Shown piece after piece: positions 1 to 7,710 of a stretch of DNA of 9,926 nucleotides. Where the stretch lies: the NCBI GenBank assembly GCA_028708105.1, contig JAQVZR010000037.1, positions 1 to 9,926 on the forward strand. Reading direction: 5' to 3'. The number at the start of each line of letters is the position of its first letter. Position 1 is the stretch's first letter. This DNA comes from Desulfoplanes sp. (GTDB taxonomy: Bacteria; Desulfobacterota; Desulfovibrionia; Desulfovibrionales; Desulfomicrobiaceae). A program made the position numbers and the translations under genes. The notes beneath the pieces are model-generated. The model was not told the DNA's origin and did not search any database. It worked only from the letters and a program-made list of their open reading frames with translations.

Positions 1-290
1 AGGAAAGGTCAGGTTGTGCAGGGGGGCATGGCCGCACGCAAGGACAGGGAAAAAGGGATGGTCGCTCTGGGGATGCATGATCCGTGAAAGGGCAAAAAGT
101 AAGGTGCCCTGGATGGTCTGGGTATAGCAGTCAAGTCCTTGATGATTGGCTGTTAGTACGTCGGGGGATGCCTCCAGTTGGCTGGTCAGCAGCGATGCCG
201 TGAGCTTGCCCAGTATCCGTTGCGTATACTGGTAGACCACGTCGAACAGGGGATCGTTTGGGGGTAGAGGATGGTTTTTTTACGTGGCAC
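1..290 (-). CDS. Unrecognised protein, N-terminal part only, reading frame interrupted near the start
   Basis: I do not recognise this gene. A GTG at 290-288 has a good GAGGGG ribosome site at 301-296, five bases upstream, and lies 10 bases after the phosphatase stop, so the two are probably cotranscribed. Read from that GTG, the frame begins VPRKKTILYPQ and ends after about 34 codons. The neighbouring -1 frame is open without a stop from 279 to 1 (93 codons) and looks like real protein (for example NDPLFDVVYQYTQRILGK), but it has no good start of its own: a TAA lies at 282-280 and the first GTG is at 240-238 with no ribosome site. The two frames would join by a one-base shift at the seven-A run (281-275 on the minus strand) or by one extra C in the five-C run (264-260). 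The visible product is hydrophilic, shows no membrane segment and continues beyond the window. It could be a sequencing error, a pseudogene or recoding. Confidence 0.5.
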
Positions 291-299
291 TGTTGCCCC

Positions 300-2297
300 T
301 CAATGCCCAGGCCCGTTGTATTGCAGAACCAGCATAGTGATGTCATCGGACTGGGGGGCTGTCTGGACATGTTTTTTAACGCTTTCCCGGATTTTTTGAA
401 CCAGTGCCTGGGGGTCGGCATCCCTGTTGAGGGTGACATCTTCCAGCAATTTTTTGTCAGAAAAAAGGTTTTGATGGATATCCAGGGCCTCGGTAACGCC
501 GTCGGTGTACAAAAAGATTTTTTCGCCCGGTTCCAGATCAAATGCGAGTTCCTGGTAGGGCATGTCTTCCATGCCGCCGACAACGAGTCCGCTGATACCG
601 TCCTTATACAACGTTTCTCCGTTGTTTTTGATCAGTATCGGAGGGTTATGTCCGCCGCTGGCGTAGACGACGCTTCCGGTCTGTGTGTCCAGGACGCCGA
701 TAAACAGGGTCACGAACATGGAATTGGGGTTTTCCCGGCTGAGCTTGTCATTGATCCGAACCATGATTTCTGCCGGTGAACTATGCTCTTCGGCCGTGGA
801 GCGGATCAGGGTCATGGTAATGGCCATAAACAGGGCTGCGGGTACTCCCTTATCAGACACGTCGCCGATAACAAAACAAAGGTGGCTGTCGTCGATGAAA
901 AAGAAATCATACAGATCGCCGCCCACTTGTTTGGCGGATTCAAGACTGGCGAAAAGTTGGATTTCTTGGCGTTCAGGAAAGGCCGGGAAAATTTTGGGCA
1001 GGATACCTTCCTGGATTTCCTTGGCGACATCGAGTTCGCTCTGGATACGTTCTTTGGCGCTGGTGACCTCCAGCAGATTGGCCACATTGGTGCGCAGTTC
1101 CGAGAGCATGAATACAAAGGCGGTGGCCAGACGTCCGACTTCGTCCGTGTGTCCGGAGATCAGGTGGTCAATGGATGTATGATCGGATGCTTCAGATGTG
1201 AGATCCTGGTTGGGCAGTTCTTTGGCGAAACGTGCCAGTTCGTTCAACGGTCCGGAAATACGGTGCACAAAGGCGATGGCCAGGATGAGAGCAAGGAGAG
1301 ATACGGCCATGATGACCAGAAATTGTCTTCCCACCAGGGTGTTTGCCGGCTCCTGGATTTCGTTAACAGGAACAATGGCGGTTACATACCAGTCCAGTGG
1401 CTTGAAAAAGAATGATCTGGCCAGCATTTCTCTTGTCTCGCCGGATTGGTTTTGAGAAAAGGTGATGAACTCTCCGCCCGACCCTTCGTTGCCGATCAAG
1501 CGGGTCATGATGTTTTCTGGCAACTCACGTTGTTGTGGGGGGTTGGTAACAAGCTGTTTGGTGCTGTTGAAAATGATCACGCTGCCGGTCTTGGCAATAC
1601 GTATTTTTGCCAGGGTCGCTTCCATAACCTTGACCAGCTCGCGGATTTTTTTCTGTTCCTGGATGCTGATATCTCCCACGCGGATAACAGAACCTATGGT
1701 CCAGCCCCACTGGGTAAAGGGAATGAAATAGCCTAGTTGTTTTTCGGACTTCTCGTTTCCTTCATCCCAGGTAAAGACGGAAAAGGTCCCGCCATACAAA
1801 GCATCGTGGCCATGGATGATTTTGGTGATCAATGTGCCTTTCATGTTCCGGAGCTTGGCAATGGATTCGCCAATTTTGTTCCGATCCGGATGAAAGACTA
1901 TATGATTCTGTTCGTTGAAGATGGCTACGGAGCTGCCGGATTCGGAATGGATGGTGTGCAGGAGTCCCAGAAGTCGTGTTTGAGCCTGTTTGTCGGTGAG
2001 GACCCCCTCGGCTGCCAGGGTTCGGTATTCCCGGCACAGAGCCAGAACTGTTCCCGCAAGATGACGCAGCTGGGTTTTACGGGTCTGGACAGTGGAAACT
2101 TTGTAGTCCAGCAATCCTTCATACTCACCTTTGATCGTTGTATGGATGAGTCCCAAGGCGTTAGAAACGGAGCGCACCTCGGCCTGGAGCATGGCCTTGC
2201 CGACGTCTTGTTTGGTAAAGAACATAATCCCGGCTGCAGTGATAATCAGGATGAAGAGCACCAGGGCAATGATTTTGGAACGCAAGGAGGAGAGCAT
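300..2297 (-). CDS. Membrane-bound SpoIIE/RsbU-type PP2C serine phosphatase with double Cache sensor and HAMP domain
   Basis: The predicted 665-residue protein is a one-piece sensor and phosphatase. An N-terminal membrane helix (about residues 8-28) is followed by a long periplasmic region (about 29-325) with two Cache-like modules; the first contains the FHPDRNKIGES signature and the second ends near LDWYVTAIVPV. A second helix lies at about 326-345. Next come a HAMP linker (HRISGPLNELARF), a short coiled segment, and a PP2C/SpoIIE domain from about 425 to the end. The metal-binding acidic residues are all present: GGDLYDF (Asp461, Asp464), GDVSDKG (Asp479), TDGVTEA (Asp599) and SDDITML (Asp651, Asp652). 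Members of this family usually dephosphorylate an anti-sigma-factor antagonist; no such partner is visible here. I chose ATG 2297, which gives a normal first helix. An in-frame ATG at 2426 would add 43 residues with another hydrophobic stretch, but its GGAAGG lies only one base from the start. The gene is divergent from ilvD. Confidence 0.93.
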   Translation of the reverse strand: MLSSLRSKIIALVLFILIITAAGIMFFTKQDVGKAMLQAEVRSVSNALGLIHTTIKGEYEGLLDYKVSTVQTRKTQLRHLAGTVLALCREYRTLAAEGVLTDKQAQTRLLGLLHTIHSESGSSVAIFNEQNHIVFHPDRNKIGESIAKLRNMKGTLITKIIHGHDALYGGTFSVFTWDEGNEKSEKQLGYFIPFTQWGWTIGSVIRVGDISIQEQKKIRELVKVMEATLAKIRIAKTGSVIIFNSTKQLVTNPPQQRELPENIMTRLIGNEGSGGEFITFSQNQSGETREMLARSFFFKPLDWYVTAIVPVNEIQEPANTLVGRQFLVIMAVSLLALILAIAFVHRISGPLNELARFAKELPNQDLTSEASDHTSIDHLISGHTDEVGRLATAFVFMLSELRTNVANLLEVTSAKERIQSELDVAKEIQEGILPKIFPAFPERQEIQLFASLESAKQVGGDLYDFFFIDDSHLCFVIGDVSDKGVPAALFMAITMTLIRSTAEEHSSPAEIMVRINDKLSRENPNSMFVTLFIGVLDTQTGSVVYASGGHNPPILIKNNGETLYKDGISGLVVGGMEDMPYQELAFDLEPGEKIFLYTDGVTEALDIHQNLFSDKKLLEDVTLNRDADPQALVQKIRESVKKHVQTAPQSDDITMLVLQYNGPGH

Positions 2298-2401
2298 GGA
2301 TGATCCAGGATGTCCCGGTAGAGGGGGTTGATGGTTACCGAGCACGTAAAACAAATCCCACGTGAATACAAGAAACAGGCCTATCCGCAAAACGAAAATC
2401 C

Positions 2402-2450
2402 TTGACCCCTGCCGACCACCTCGCATACCTTCCGAGGTATACTGTATATT
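2402..2450 (+). promoter_or_regulatory. Probable ilvD promoter region with a 16-base palindrome
   Basis: The 208-base gap between the divergent phosphatase and ilvD holds a -35-like TTGACC (2402-2407) and overlapping AT-rich -10 candidates TATACT (2438-2443) and TATATT (2445-2450). None has ideal spacing to TTGACC. A perfect inverted repeat, ATACCT (2425-2430) and AGGTAT (2435-2440) around TCCG, overlaps the TATACT box and could be an operator. The remainder of the gap is AT-rich leader up to the AAAGGA ribosome site. I see no leader peptide, attenuator or T-box. The promoter assignment is inference; the palindrome is directly visible. Confidence 0.4.
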
Positions 2451-2505
2451 CTATTTGTTATGATTTCCCTTTCGTTATAAAATTTAACATTCAAAGGATT
2501 TTGCA

Positions 2506-4173
2506 ATGCGCAGCAAACTCATGACCCATGGACTGGAAAAGGCCCCACATCGTTCGTTGATGTATGCCACAGGACTGACAAAGGAAGAGATGTGTCGTCC
2601 TCTTATTGGGGTATGCAATGCGGCTAATGAGATTATTCCTGGCCACGTTCATTTGGATACCATCACCCGTGCCGTTAAAGACGGGGTGCGTATGGCGGGT
2701 GGGACGCCCATGGAATTCCCGACCATTGGGGTATGTGACGGTCTGGCCATGAATCATGAGGGCATGAAATTCAGCCTACCCAGCCGCGAACTGATTGCCG
2801 ATTCCATTGAGATCATGGCCACGGCCCATCCCTTTGATGCTCTGGTTCTGGTTACCAATTGCGATAAAATTGTCCCGGGGATGCTTATGGCTATGCTCCG
2901 GTTGAATATTCCGGCTATTATTGTCAGCGGCGGTCCTATGCTGGCTGGTTCTTACAAGGGCAAAACCGCTGATCTGATCACGGTTTTCGAGGGTGTGGGC
3001 AAGGTCAGTCGCGGGGACATGAGCGTGGATGAGCTGGAAAAACTGGAGATCTCGGCCTGTCCTTCCTGTGGTTCCTGTTCGGGAATGTTTACGGCCAATT
3101 CTATGAACTGTCTTTCTGAAGCCATTGGTCTGGCCCTGCCTGGCAACGGCACCATTCCTTCGGTCACCAGCGCCCGTATTCGTTTGGCCAAAAAGGCCGG
3201 GATGCAGGTCATGAAGCTTCTGGAAAAGGGGATCTGTCCCCGGGATATCGTCACGGAAAAGAGTGTTGCCAATGCGGTGACTGTGGATATGGCCCTGGGA
3301 TGTTCTACCAATACCGTTCTGCATCTTCCCGCTATTTTTGCCGAGGCCGGTCTGGATCTGACCCTGGATATTTTTGATGAAATCAGCCGAACGACTCCGA
3401 ACCTGTGCCATCTCTCCCCGGCCGGACATCATCATCTGGAAGATCTGAACATGGCTGGTGGCATTCCTGCGGTTATGTCCGTATTGCGGGACAAGGGACT
3501 TCTGCAGCTGGATGCCCTGACCGTGACCGGAAAGACCCTGGGGGAAAATCTTGAGGATCTGGGAGCGCAGGTTATGGATTCGGATGTTATCAGATCTGCG
3601 GATGCCCCTTACAGCACTGAAGGCGGCATCGCCATATTGCACGGCAATCTGGCTCCCGATGGATGTGTGGTCAAACAGGCTGCCGTGGCTCCGGAAATGA
3701 TGCAGCGTACAGGCACCGCCAGGGTTTTTGAATCCGAGGAAGATTCGGTGACCGCTATTCTGGGCGGAAAGATCAAGGCCGGAGATGTCGTGGTTATCCG
3801 CAACGAAGGCCCCAAGGGCGGACCTGGAATGCGTGAAATGCTCACTCCTACCTCGGCTGTTGCCGGTATGGGCCTTGATAAGGATGTGGCCCTGGTTACG
3901 GACGGTCGTTTCAGCGGCGGTACCCGGGGCGCGGCCATTGGGCATATTTCTCCCGAGGCTTTTGAAGGCGGTCCCATCGGTCTTGTGAAAGAAGGCGACC
4001 AGATCCGTCTGGATATCCCGGGCAGAACACTGGAACTTCTTGTCTCCGAAGACGAACTGGCCCAACGCAAAAAAGCATGGAAGCCTTTGGAGAAAGAGGT
4101 AAAATCCGCCTTTCTGCGCAGATACCGTCGACTGGCGTCCTCCGCAGCCCAGGGCGCGGTATTTGCAAAATAA
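2506..4173 (+). CDS. ilvD: Dihydroxy-acid dehydratase
   Basis: The 555-residue product catalyses dehydration of 2,3-dihydroxy-isovalerate and 2,3-dihydroxy-3-methylvalerate to the 2-oxo acids, the next-to-last step of valine and isoleucine synthesis, and also supplies the leucine and pantothenate pathways. It is full length for the IlvD/Edd family. Visible family signatures are [16 protein letters not shown] (Cys37), [10 protein letters not shown] (Cys119), [15 protein letters not shown] (Cys191), and [14 protein letters not shown] near the C-terminus, where Ser470 is the expected catalytic base. Three cysteines in these places fit iron-sulfur ligands of the [2Fe-2S] type; the cluster type is inferred from spacing, not proven. 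ATG 2506 is preceded by AAAGGA with seven bases between. No other ilv or leu gene is adjacent, so it appears monocistronic. The following 246 bases carry a repeat pair rather than a clear U-tailed terminator. Confidence 0.97.
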   Translation: MRSKLMTHGLEKAPHRSLMYATGLTKEEMCRPLIGVCNAANEIIPGHVHLDTITRAVKDGVRMAGGTPMEFPTIGVCDGLAMNHEGMKFSLPSRELIADSIEIMATAHPFDALVLVTNCDKIVPGMLMAMLRLNIPAIIVSGGPMLAGSYKGKTADLITVFEGVGKVSRGDMSVDELEKLEISACPSCGSCSGMFTANSMNCLSEAIGLALPGNGTIPSVTSARIRLAKKAGMQVMKLLEKGICPRDIVTEKSVANAVTVDMALGCSTNTVLHLPAIFAEAGLDLTLDIFDEISRTTPNLCHLSPAGHHHLEDLNMAGGIPAVMSVLRDKGLLQLDALTVTGKTLGENLEDLGAQVMDSDVIRSADAPYSTEGGIAILHGNLAPDGCVVKQAAVAPEMMQRTGTARVFESEEDSVTAILGGKIKAGDVVVIRNEGPKGGPGMREMLTPTSAVAGMGLDKDVALVTDGRFSGGTRGAAIGHISPEAFEGGPIGLVKEGDQIRLDIPGRTLELLVSEDELAQRKKAWKPLEKEVKSAFLRRYRRLASSAAQGAVFAK

Positions 4174-4230
4174 GGATGCCCGCGAAACAGGTCTGCCCTT
4201 TAGGGTACGCAAAAAAACGCGAAAACAAAA

Positions 4231-4364
4231 TCCGTAGGGGCGGATCCCTGTGTCCGCCCTTTTCGCGCACTGTTCATGTTTCTCGCGCACCATCTCTCTG
4301 TTTCATGCTCGATCCCTGACCGTTGTGCTCGAAAAGGGCACCCACGGGGGGGTGCCCCTACGGA
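4231..4364. repeat. Inverted pair of 35-base GTAG-footed hairpin repeats (REPIN/BIME-like)
   Basis: The left arm (4231-4265) and the reverse complement of the right arm (4330-4364) share the first 11 bases, TCCGTAGGGGC, and the last 10, GCCCTTTTCG, while the middle 14 bases differ. Each arm folds into its own hairpin: GGGCGGA/TCCGCCC (4238-4244 with 4253-4259) and GGGCACCC/GGGTGCCC (4336-4343 with 4350-4357). The stem bases differ between arms yet stay complementary, so pairing is conserved rather than sequence. GTAG sits at the foot of both arms. The 64-base spacer has a direct repeat of TCGCGCAC (4263-4270 and 4283-4290) and no gene. This element fills most of the 246-base gap between ilvD and the methyltransferase gene. 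The layout matches REP pairs mobilised by RAYT transposases; that assignment is inference. Confidence 0.75.
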
Positions 4365-4419
4365 CAATTGATTCATAATTCGATAATAAACATCACACAT
4401 TCAACAGCGACACATTGCC

Positions 4420-5154
4420 ATGAATTGGTCAAACACGCAGGCTGAGCAGTATGAGCACTGGTTCACTACGCCTAAGGGGCGGTTTGTCCTGGACAGGGAA
4501 AGCCGTCTTTTGCAGCGTATGATTTCCACTTGGCCCCGGCGTAAGCAGAAACTTGTGGATATCGGATGTGGTGCAGGACATTTTGCCCATATGTTCTGGG
4601 AATGGGGATTTGACGTCAGCGGAATTGATGCTTCACCGGCCATGCTCAAACGGGCCCGGGTGCTTATGGATAAGCATATGCAGCTGCAGGTGGGCGTTGC
4701 CGAACGGCTGCCCTATGATGATAATGAATTCGATTTTGCGGCCCTGATAACTGTCCTGGAATTTTGCGATGATCCCGTTGCCGCCATTGCTGAGGCAGCC
4801 AGGGTGGCCAGAAAAGGACTGGTTATAGGTTTCCTGAACAGGTATTCCTTATATTACCTGCTCCATGTACGATCCCAGCGCAAACTGCTGGAATCCGTAT
4901 GGGCGAAAAGTTTCTGGTTTTCCTGGTGGGAGATGCAGCGATGCATTATTTCCGCCTTGGGCCGGCAGTCTCTATGTGCCCGGTCCGTGCTCCCCGGCCC
5001 CATGTGTTCCTGGCGGGCCACCCCTCTCTTCAAGCAGCTCGGCGGAGTCCTTCTGCCACCCTATCTCGGCGCCTTTGTCACTGTGCGCATTGATCTTCTC
5101 GGTGAACCAGTCAAAACCCCGCTGATGGCCTGGAATACCGAGCCCAGTCTGTAG
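4420..5154 (+). CDS. Class I SAM-dependent methyltransferase (Methyltransf_11 type), substrate unknown
   Basis: The 244-residue product has a Rossmann-type methyltransferase core in its first 140 residues: glycine-rich motif I LVDIGCGAGHF (45-55), the ribose-binding acidic residue Asp70 in GIDASPAML, motif AERLPYDDNEFDF (94-106) followed by TVLEFCDDP, and a strand GLVIGFLNR. The N-terminal YEHWFTTPKGRF resembles the lead-in of small UbiE/BioC-like enzymes. The C-terminal hundred residues are rich in Trp, Arg and Cys and probably form the substrate cap; nothing there identifies the substrate. I see no membrane anchor or signal peptide. ATG 4420 has no strong ribosome site (only GCGAC nearby). 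The AT-rich stretch at 4365-4390 contains CATAAT and GATAAT -10-like words but no convincing -35. The TAG stop lies inside the hairpin repeat at 5149-5180. The gene converges on the aldolase gene, 87 bases away. Confidence 0.85.
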   Translation: MNWSNTQAEQYEHWFTTPKGRFVLDRESRLLQRMISTWPRRKQKLVDIGCGAGHFAHMFWEWGFDVSGIDASPAMLKRARVLMDKHMQLQVGVAERLPYDDNEFDFAALITVLEFCDDPVAAIAEAARVARKGLVIGFLNRYSLYYLLHVRSQRKLLESVWAKSFWFSWWEMQRCIISALGRQSLCARSVLPGPMCSWRATPLFKQLGGVLLPPYLGAFVTVRIDLLGEPVKTPLMAWNTEPSL

Positions 5155-5180
5155 AGACAAGGCCTGCCTTGCCTCTACAG
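5149..5180. repeat. GTAG-footed hairpin repeat overlapping the methyltransferase stop codon
   Basis: CTGTAGAG (5149-5156) pairs with CTCTACAG (5173-5180). After one A/C mismatch, CAAGG (5158-5162) pairs with CCTTG (5167-5171) around a CCTG loop. GTAG is at 5151-5154, and its TAG is the stop codon of the methyltransferase. The hairpin sits between convergent genes and could terminate transcription from both sides, but no U-run follows on either strand. It is a diverged relative of the GTAG-footed repeats elsewhere in the window. The remainder of the 87-base gap shows nothing else I can name. Confidence 0.6.
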
Positions 5181-5241
5181 CAGATTCCGTCTCCGATTTG
5201 CATTTCGCCTAATATGATCGGCCTAAGAAGAAGGTACGTTG

Positions 5242-6006
5242 TTATTTTGGGGTGGTATGTACGATGGCAGCCAGTTCGTCCATGGCCGCCAGCGGGTTTG
5301 CGTGCTGGAAGATGTTGCGGCCGATGCTTACGCCTCGGATTCCGGTATCCATGGCCTCCTTGATCATGGCCAAAAAACCCGGGAAATTTGCTTTTTTGGG
5401 TCCACCTGCAATGATCACGGGTACAGGGCAGGCATGTATGGCCCGGGTAAAACTTTTCTGGTCTCCGGAATAAGGGACCTTGATCAGGTCGGCCCCGAGT
5501 TCTGCGCCCAGCCGGATGGAGTGAGCCACCAGGGTCGGATCAAGCTCGTTTACGATCTGTCCCCCCCGGGCGTAGATCATGGCCAGGACCGGGATGCCTA
5601 AGAGGTGGGCCTCCTCTGTGACCGAGCCCAGATCCGAGAGCATCCGGTCTTCAAATTCATTCCCCATATTAATATGTACGGACACCGCGTCCGCACCGAG
5701 CCGAACCGCTTCTTGGACCGAGCAGACCAGTGTCTTGGCATAGGGGGGCAGGCTGTGGCGTGTTCCGGCGGAAAGGTGAATAATCAGGGATTGATCGGGC
5801 TTAAGATCTTGAGCATGGACTGCGGCCATTCCTTTATGGAGAATAACCCCTTGAACTTTTGTCGGGTTGAGTCCTCGAATCAATGTACCTATATCTTCGA
5901 GGCCGTTCAGCATACCTTCACTGACCCCGTGATCCAGGGGAAGCAAAATGGTGTTGTTACTTTGTGCGTCAAAAAGCCGCTGGCGCCGTCTTTGGCATCC
6001 TGTCAT
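5242..6006 (-). CDS. DhnA-family class I aldolase, probably 2-amino-3,7-dideoxy-D-threo-hept-6-ulosonate (ADH) synthase
   Basis: The 254-residue TIM-barrel enzyme belongs to the archaeal-type class I (Schiff-base) aldolases. Key residues are visible: LLPLDHGVSEG with Asp25, MIYARGG with Tyr145, and ADLIKVPYSGD with Lys176 as the predicted Schiff-base lysine. A phosphate-binding end follows: VIIAGGPKK, then GVSIGRNIFQH. The wording around these motifs (SVHINMG, IVNELDP, GAELGAD, GRNIFQH) is closer to ADH synthase of the alternative shikimate route, which makes the precursor of 3-dehydroquinate from aspartate semialdehyde and a ketose phosphate, than to LsrF or fructose-bisphosphate aldolase. 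In that pathway the product goes to 3-dehydroquinate synthase II, which is not in this window. ATG 6006 has a weak GAGTGA site seven bases upstream. A TATAAA on the minus strand near 6083-6078 might be its -10, but I find no matching -35. An aldolase of another specificity remains possible. Confidence 0.85.
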   Translation of the reverse strand: MTGCQRRRQRLFDAQSNNTILLPLDHGVSEGMLNGLEDIGTLIRGLNPTKVQGVILHKGMAAVHAQDLKPDQSLIIHLSAGTRHSLPPYAKTLVCSVQEAVRLGADAVSVHINMGNEFEDRMLSDLGSVTEEAHLLGIPVLAMIYARGGQIVNELDPTLVAHSIRLGAELGADLIKVPYSGDQKSFTRAIHACPVPVIIAGGPKKANFPGFLAMIKEAMDTGIRGVSIGRNIFQHANPLAAMDELAAIVHTTPK

Positions 6007-6109
6007 GGTTATTTCACTCGGTTGTATGGATGGATAAAAAAAGAGGATAGCTATTCAGACCTGGTTTTAATCATTTTTTATAGGCCCGTGGTCGTAGAAA
6101 ATGTGCTCT

Positions 6110-6157
6110 GGGGCGGGCATGCCGGTCTGCCTGCATGAGTACCTAGTCTGCCCCTAC
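6110..6157. repeat. Degenerate GTAG-type repeat in the aldolase upstream region
   Basis: GGGGC (6110-6114) and GCCCCTAC (6150-6157) form the outer arms, with GTAG on the minus strand. The interior is poorly paired apart from the GGCATGCC palindrome at 6116-6123. It resembles the sharper copies at 4231-4364 and 8471-8632 but looks decayed. It lies in the 251-base gap between two minus-strand genes; the rest of that gap shows no other gene or clear terminator. Confidence 0.35.
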
Positions 6158-6257
6158 CGGATTCCGGATGATGAAGGGGTACTAAAAATCCAGGATAGAC
6201 ACGCAGTGAGCATACGTGAAGATGGTATTGTTCGCGCCGTCATGCCGCTTTTGGGTT

Positions 6258-7553
6258 CTAGCGGTCAGACCAGAGACAGCGAGAGCCCTTGATGGTTAGC
6301 CAGCCCAGGGGCAGACCCTGCCAGTAAAGTCCTCCTGTCGTGCCTTGCCCAGGAGAGGGCAGGCTCTGGCCTGATATTATTTTATGCAGGATGTCAATGT
6401 CCGTGACATTCAGTCCTCCCAATACGTCGTGGGAAGGCATCAGACAATGCAGCCTGGAATCAATACGAAAACGATCGTTGCGTAATGTTCCCAGGGGAAA
6501 TCCTTGCCAGCGCAGGTGGGGGGCGAATAGTTCCCGTGCCTTGTGATGGAGAAAGAAAATCCGATCCTTAAACAGGGCGCATGTGCCGTGTTCAAGGGTC
6601 GTTTTGCGCAGGGGAAGTCTGCGGGTCAACAGATCCATTGATACAGGTGTTCCTCGGGGGCCGGTGGAGGTGGATTCGGTGCGATAGGTTGGGGATAGCT
6701 GTTCCTGTTGCAGGTGCCCCGGTTTTTTGAGTCGGGCCACAAAAAATCCCTGGGCCCCGGATTTGGTACCGTCCACCAACAGGCAATGGGCCAGCTCGGA
6801 GGCTCCTTTCCGGTCAACGCGAAATCCGGGCAGGGGCTCAAGGTGTTCCAGCTGCAGATCGAGGGTGTCCACGGCCCACCGGACCTGTTCCTCGTTTTCC
6901 AAAGGGTCTGTGGTGCAGGTAGAATAGATGATTGTTCCCCCCGGAGACAGAAAACGCGCTGCTTTGGCCAGAATATCTTTCTGGAGCTGGACCAGGGGGG
7001 CGAGCTTGTCCGGGGTCCAGACATTCATGACCTGGGGATTTTTATCCACCGTACCCCAGCCGCTGCACGGGGCATCCACCAGAATATAGGGCCATATCCC
7101 TTCCTCGAGAGGAAGATCCTGGCCCTGATAGCAGGTGGTGACCACGTTGGGAAGATTCTGGAGCCGGAGATTGGCGCGCAGTGTCCCCAGCCGGGAGGGG
7201 CTGACCTCGTTGGCAACGACCAACCCTTCTGGACCGACCAGACGTGCCAGCAAACTTGTCTTGCTCCCGGGGCTGGCGCACATGTCCAGGACCACACTTC
7301 CCTGAGGCGGATCCAGAAGTAATGGGGGGAGCATGGACGAACGGTCTTGAATGTAAATATGGCCGAAGGTATGGGCCATAGAGTTACCCAGGGCCGTGGG
7401 ACCGCTGAGGAGGCTTCGTGCGAGTTCGTAACAGGGATCTTTTGCAAAGAGAAAGCCCTGAGCACGCAGAAGCGATTCCACGAGTTCGGTATCTCGGGGC
7501 AGGCAATTGAGCCGGAAGGCGCGGGATAACGTCGGTTGCTGGTCAGTGGTCAT
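6258..7553 (-). CDS. RsmF/NOL1-NOP2-sun type RNA (cytosine-5) methyltransferase with C-terminal PUA-like domain
   Basis: The 431-residue product transfers a methyl group from SAM to C5 of cytosine in rRNA or tRNA. Catalytic-core motifs are in order: YIQDRSSMLP (67-76), motif I LDMCASPGSKTSLLA (89-103), the acidic ribose contact in NEVSPSR (115-121), motif IV DAPCSGWGTVDKNP with Cys163, and motif VI IIYSTCTTDPLENE with Cys213. The paired cysteines are the hallmark of this family: one attacks the base, the other releases the product. After a linker rich in Ser, Thr and Pro (about 280-310), the tail (about 325-431) resembles the PUA region of E. coli RsmF (RWQGFPLGTL, then YWQGLPLGWL). It is somewhat shorter than RsmF as I recall it. 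The target base cannot be read from sequence. I chose ATG 7553; an upstream in-frame ATG at 7703 would add 50 low-complexity residues across the repeat at 7645-7667. No strong ribosome site precedes 7553. Confidence 0.9.
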   Translation of the reverse strand: MTTDQQPTLSRAFRLNCLPRDTELVESLLRAQGFLFAKDPCYELARSLLSGPTALGNSMAHTFGHIYIQDRSSMLPPLLLDPPQGSVVLDMCASPGSKTSLLARLVGPEGLVVANEVSPSRLGTLRANLRLQNLPNVVTTCYQGQDLPLEEGIWPYILVDAPCSGWGTVDKNPQVMNVWTPDKLAPLVQLQKDILAKAARFLSPGGTIIYSTCTTDPLENEEQVRWAVDTLDLQLEHLEPLPGFRVDRKGASELAHCLLVDGTKSGAQGFFVARLKKPGHLQQEQLSPTYRTESTSTGPRGTPVSMDLLTRRLPLRKTTLEHGTCALFKDRIFFLHHKARELFAPHLRWQGFPLGTLRNDRFRIDSRLHCLMPSHDVLGGLNVTDIDILHKIISGQSLPSPGQGTTGGLYWQGLPLGWLTIKGSRCLWSDR

Positions 7554-7644
7554 GGTCACACGTGTGTTGCATTGTTTGCGTACTTGAAAAGGTCGTGTAG
7601 TGCTGGCTACAGCTAAACAAGAACGCCAGGTTCGTCCAGACCCG

Positions 7645-7667
7645 GGAGCGCGGGCGTCCCCGCCCGT
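7645..7667. repeat. GGAG-footed GC-rich hairpin repeat
   Basis: GGAG (7645-7648) precedes the perfect six-base stem CGGGCG (7651-7656) and CGCCCG (7661-7666) around a TCCC loop. A G-U pair (7650 with 7667) extends it. It lies between the divergent start of the RNA methyltransferase and the tetR promoter. Short GC-rich hairpins with a GGAG or GTAG foot are typical of REP elements; membership is inference from one copy of this subtype. Confidence 0.45.
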
Positions 7668-7710
7668 ATCTTCGCAAGAAAAAAGAACGCGTCTCTCCCC
7701 CAATATTTTC

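Noticed and set aside
285..298. TGGCAC followed by TTGC, resembling a sigma-54 promoter
   Set aside because: The gap between the two elements is only two bases rather than five, and it overlaps the end of a gene.
258..2303. Several long plus-strand open frames (258-779, 783-1415, 1737-2303)
   Set aside because: They lie opposite the phosphatase gene, whose domains and catalytic motifs are unmistakable; they show no recognisable family.
4190..4230. A possible intrinsic terminator after ilvD (CCCTTTAGGG followed by a run of A)
   Set aside because: The stem is only four base pairs with a two-base loop, and the run is A rather than T on the coding strand.
2776..4293. A 505-codon minus-strand open frame
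   Set aside because: It is antisense to ilvD and shows biased composition (many His, Arg, Gly, Gln) typical of a shadow frame.
6708..7322. A 204-codon plus-strand open frame
   Set aside because: It is antisense to the RNA methyltransferase core, which has all the expected motifs.
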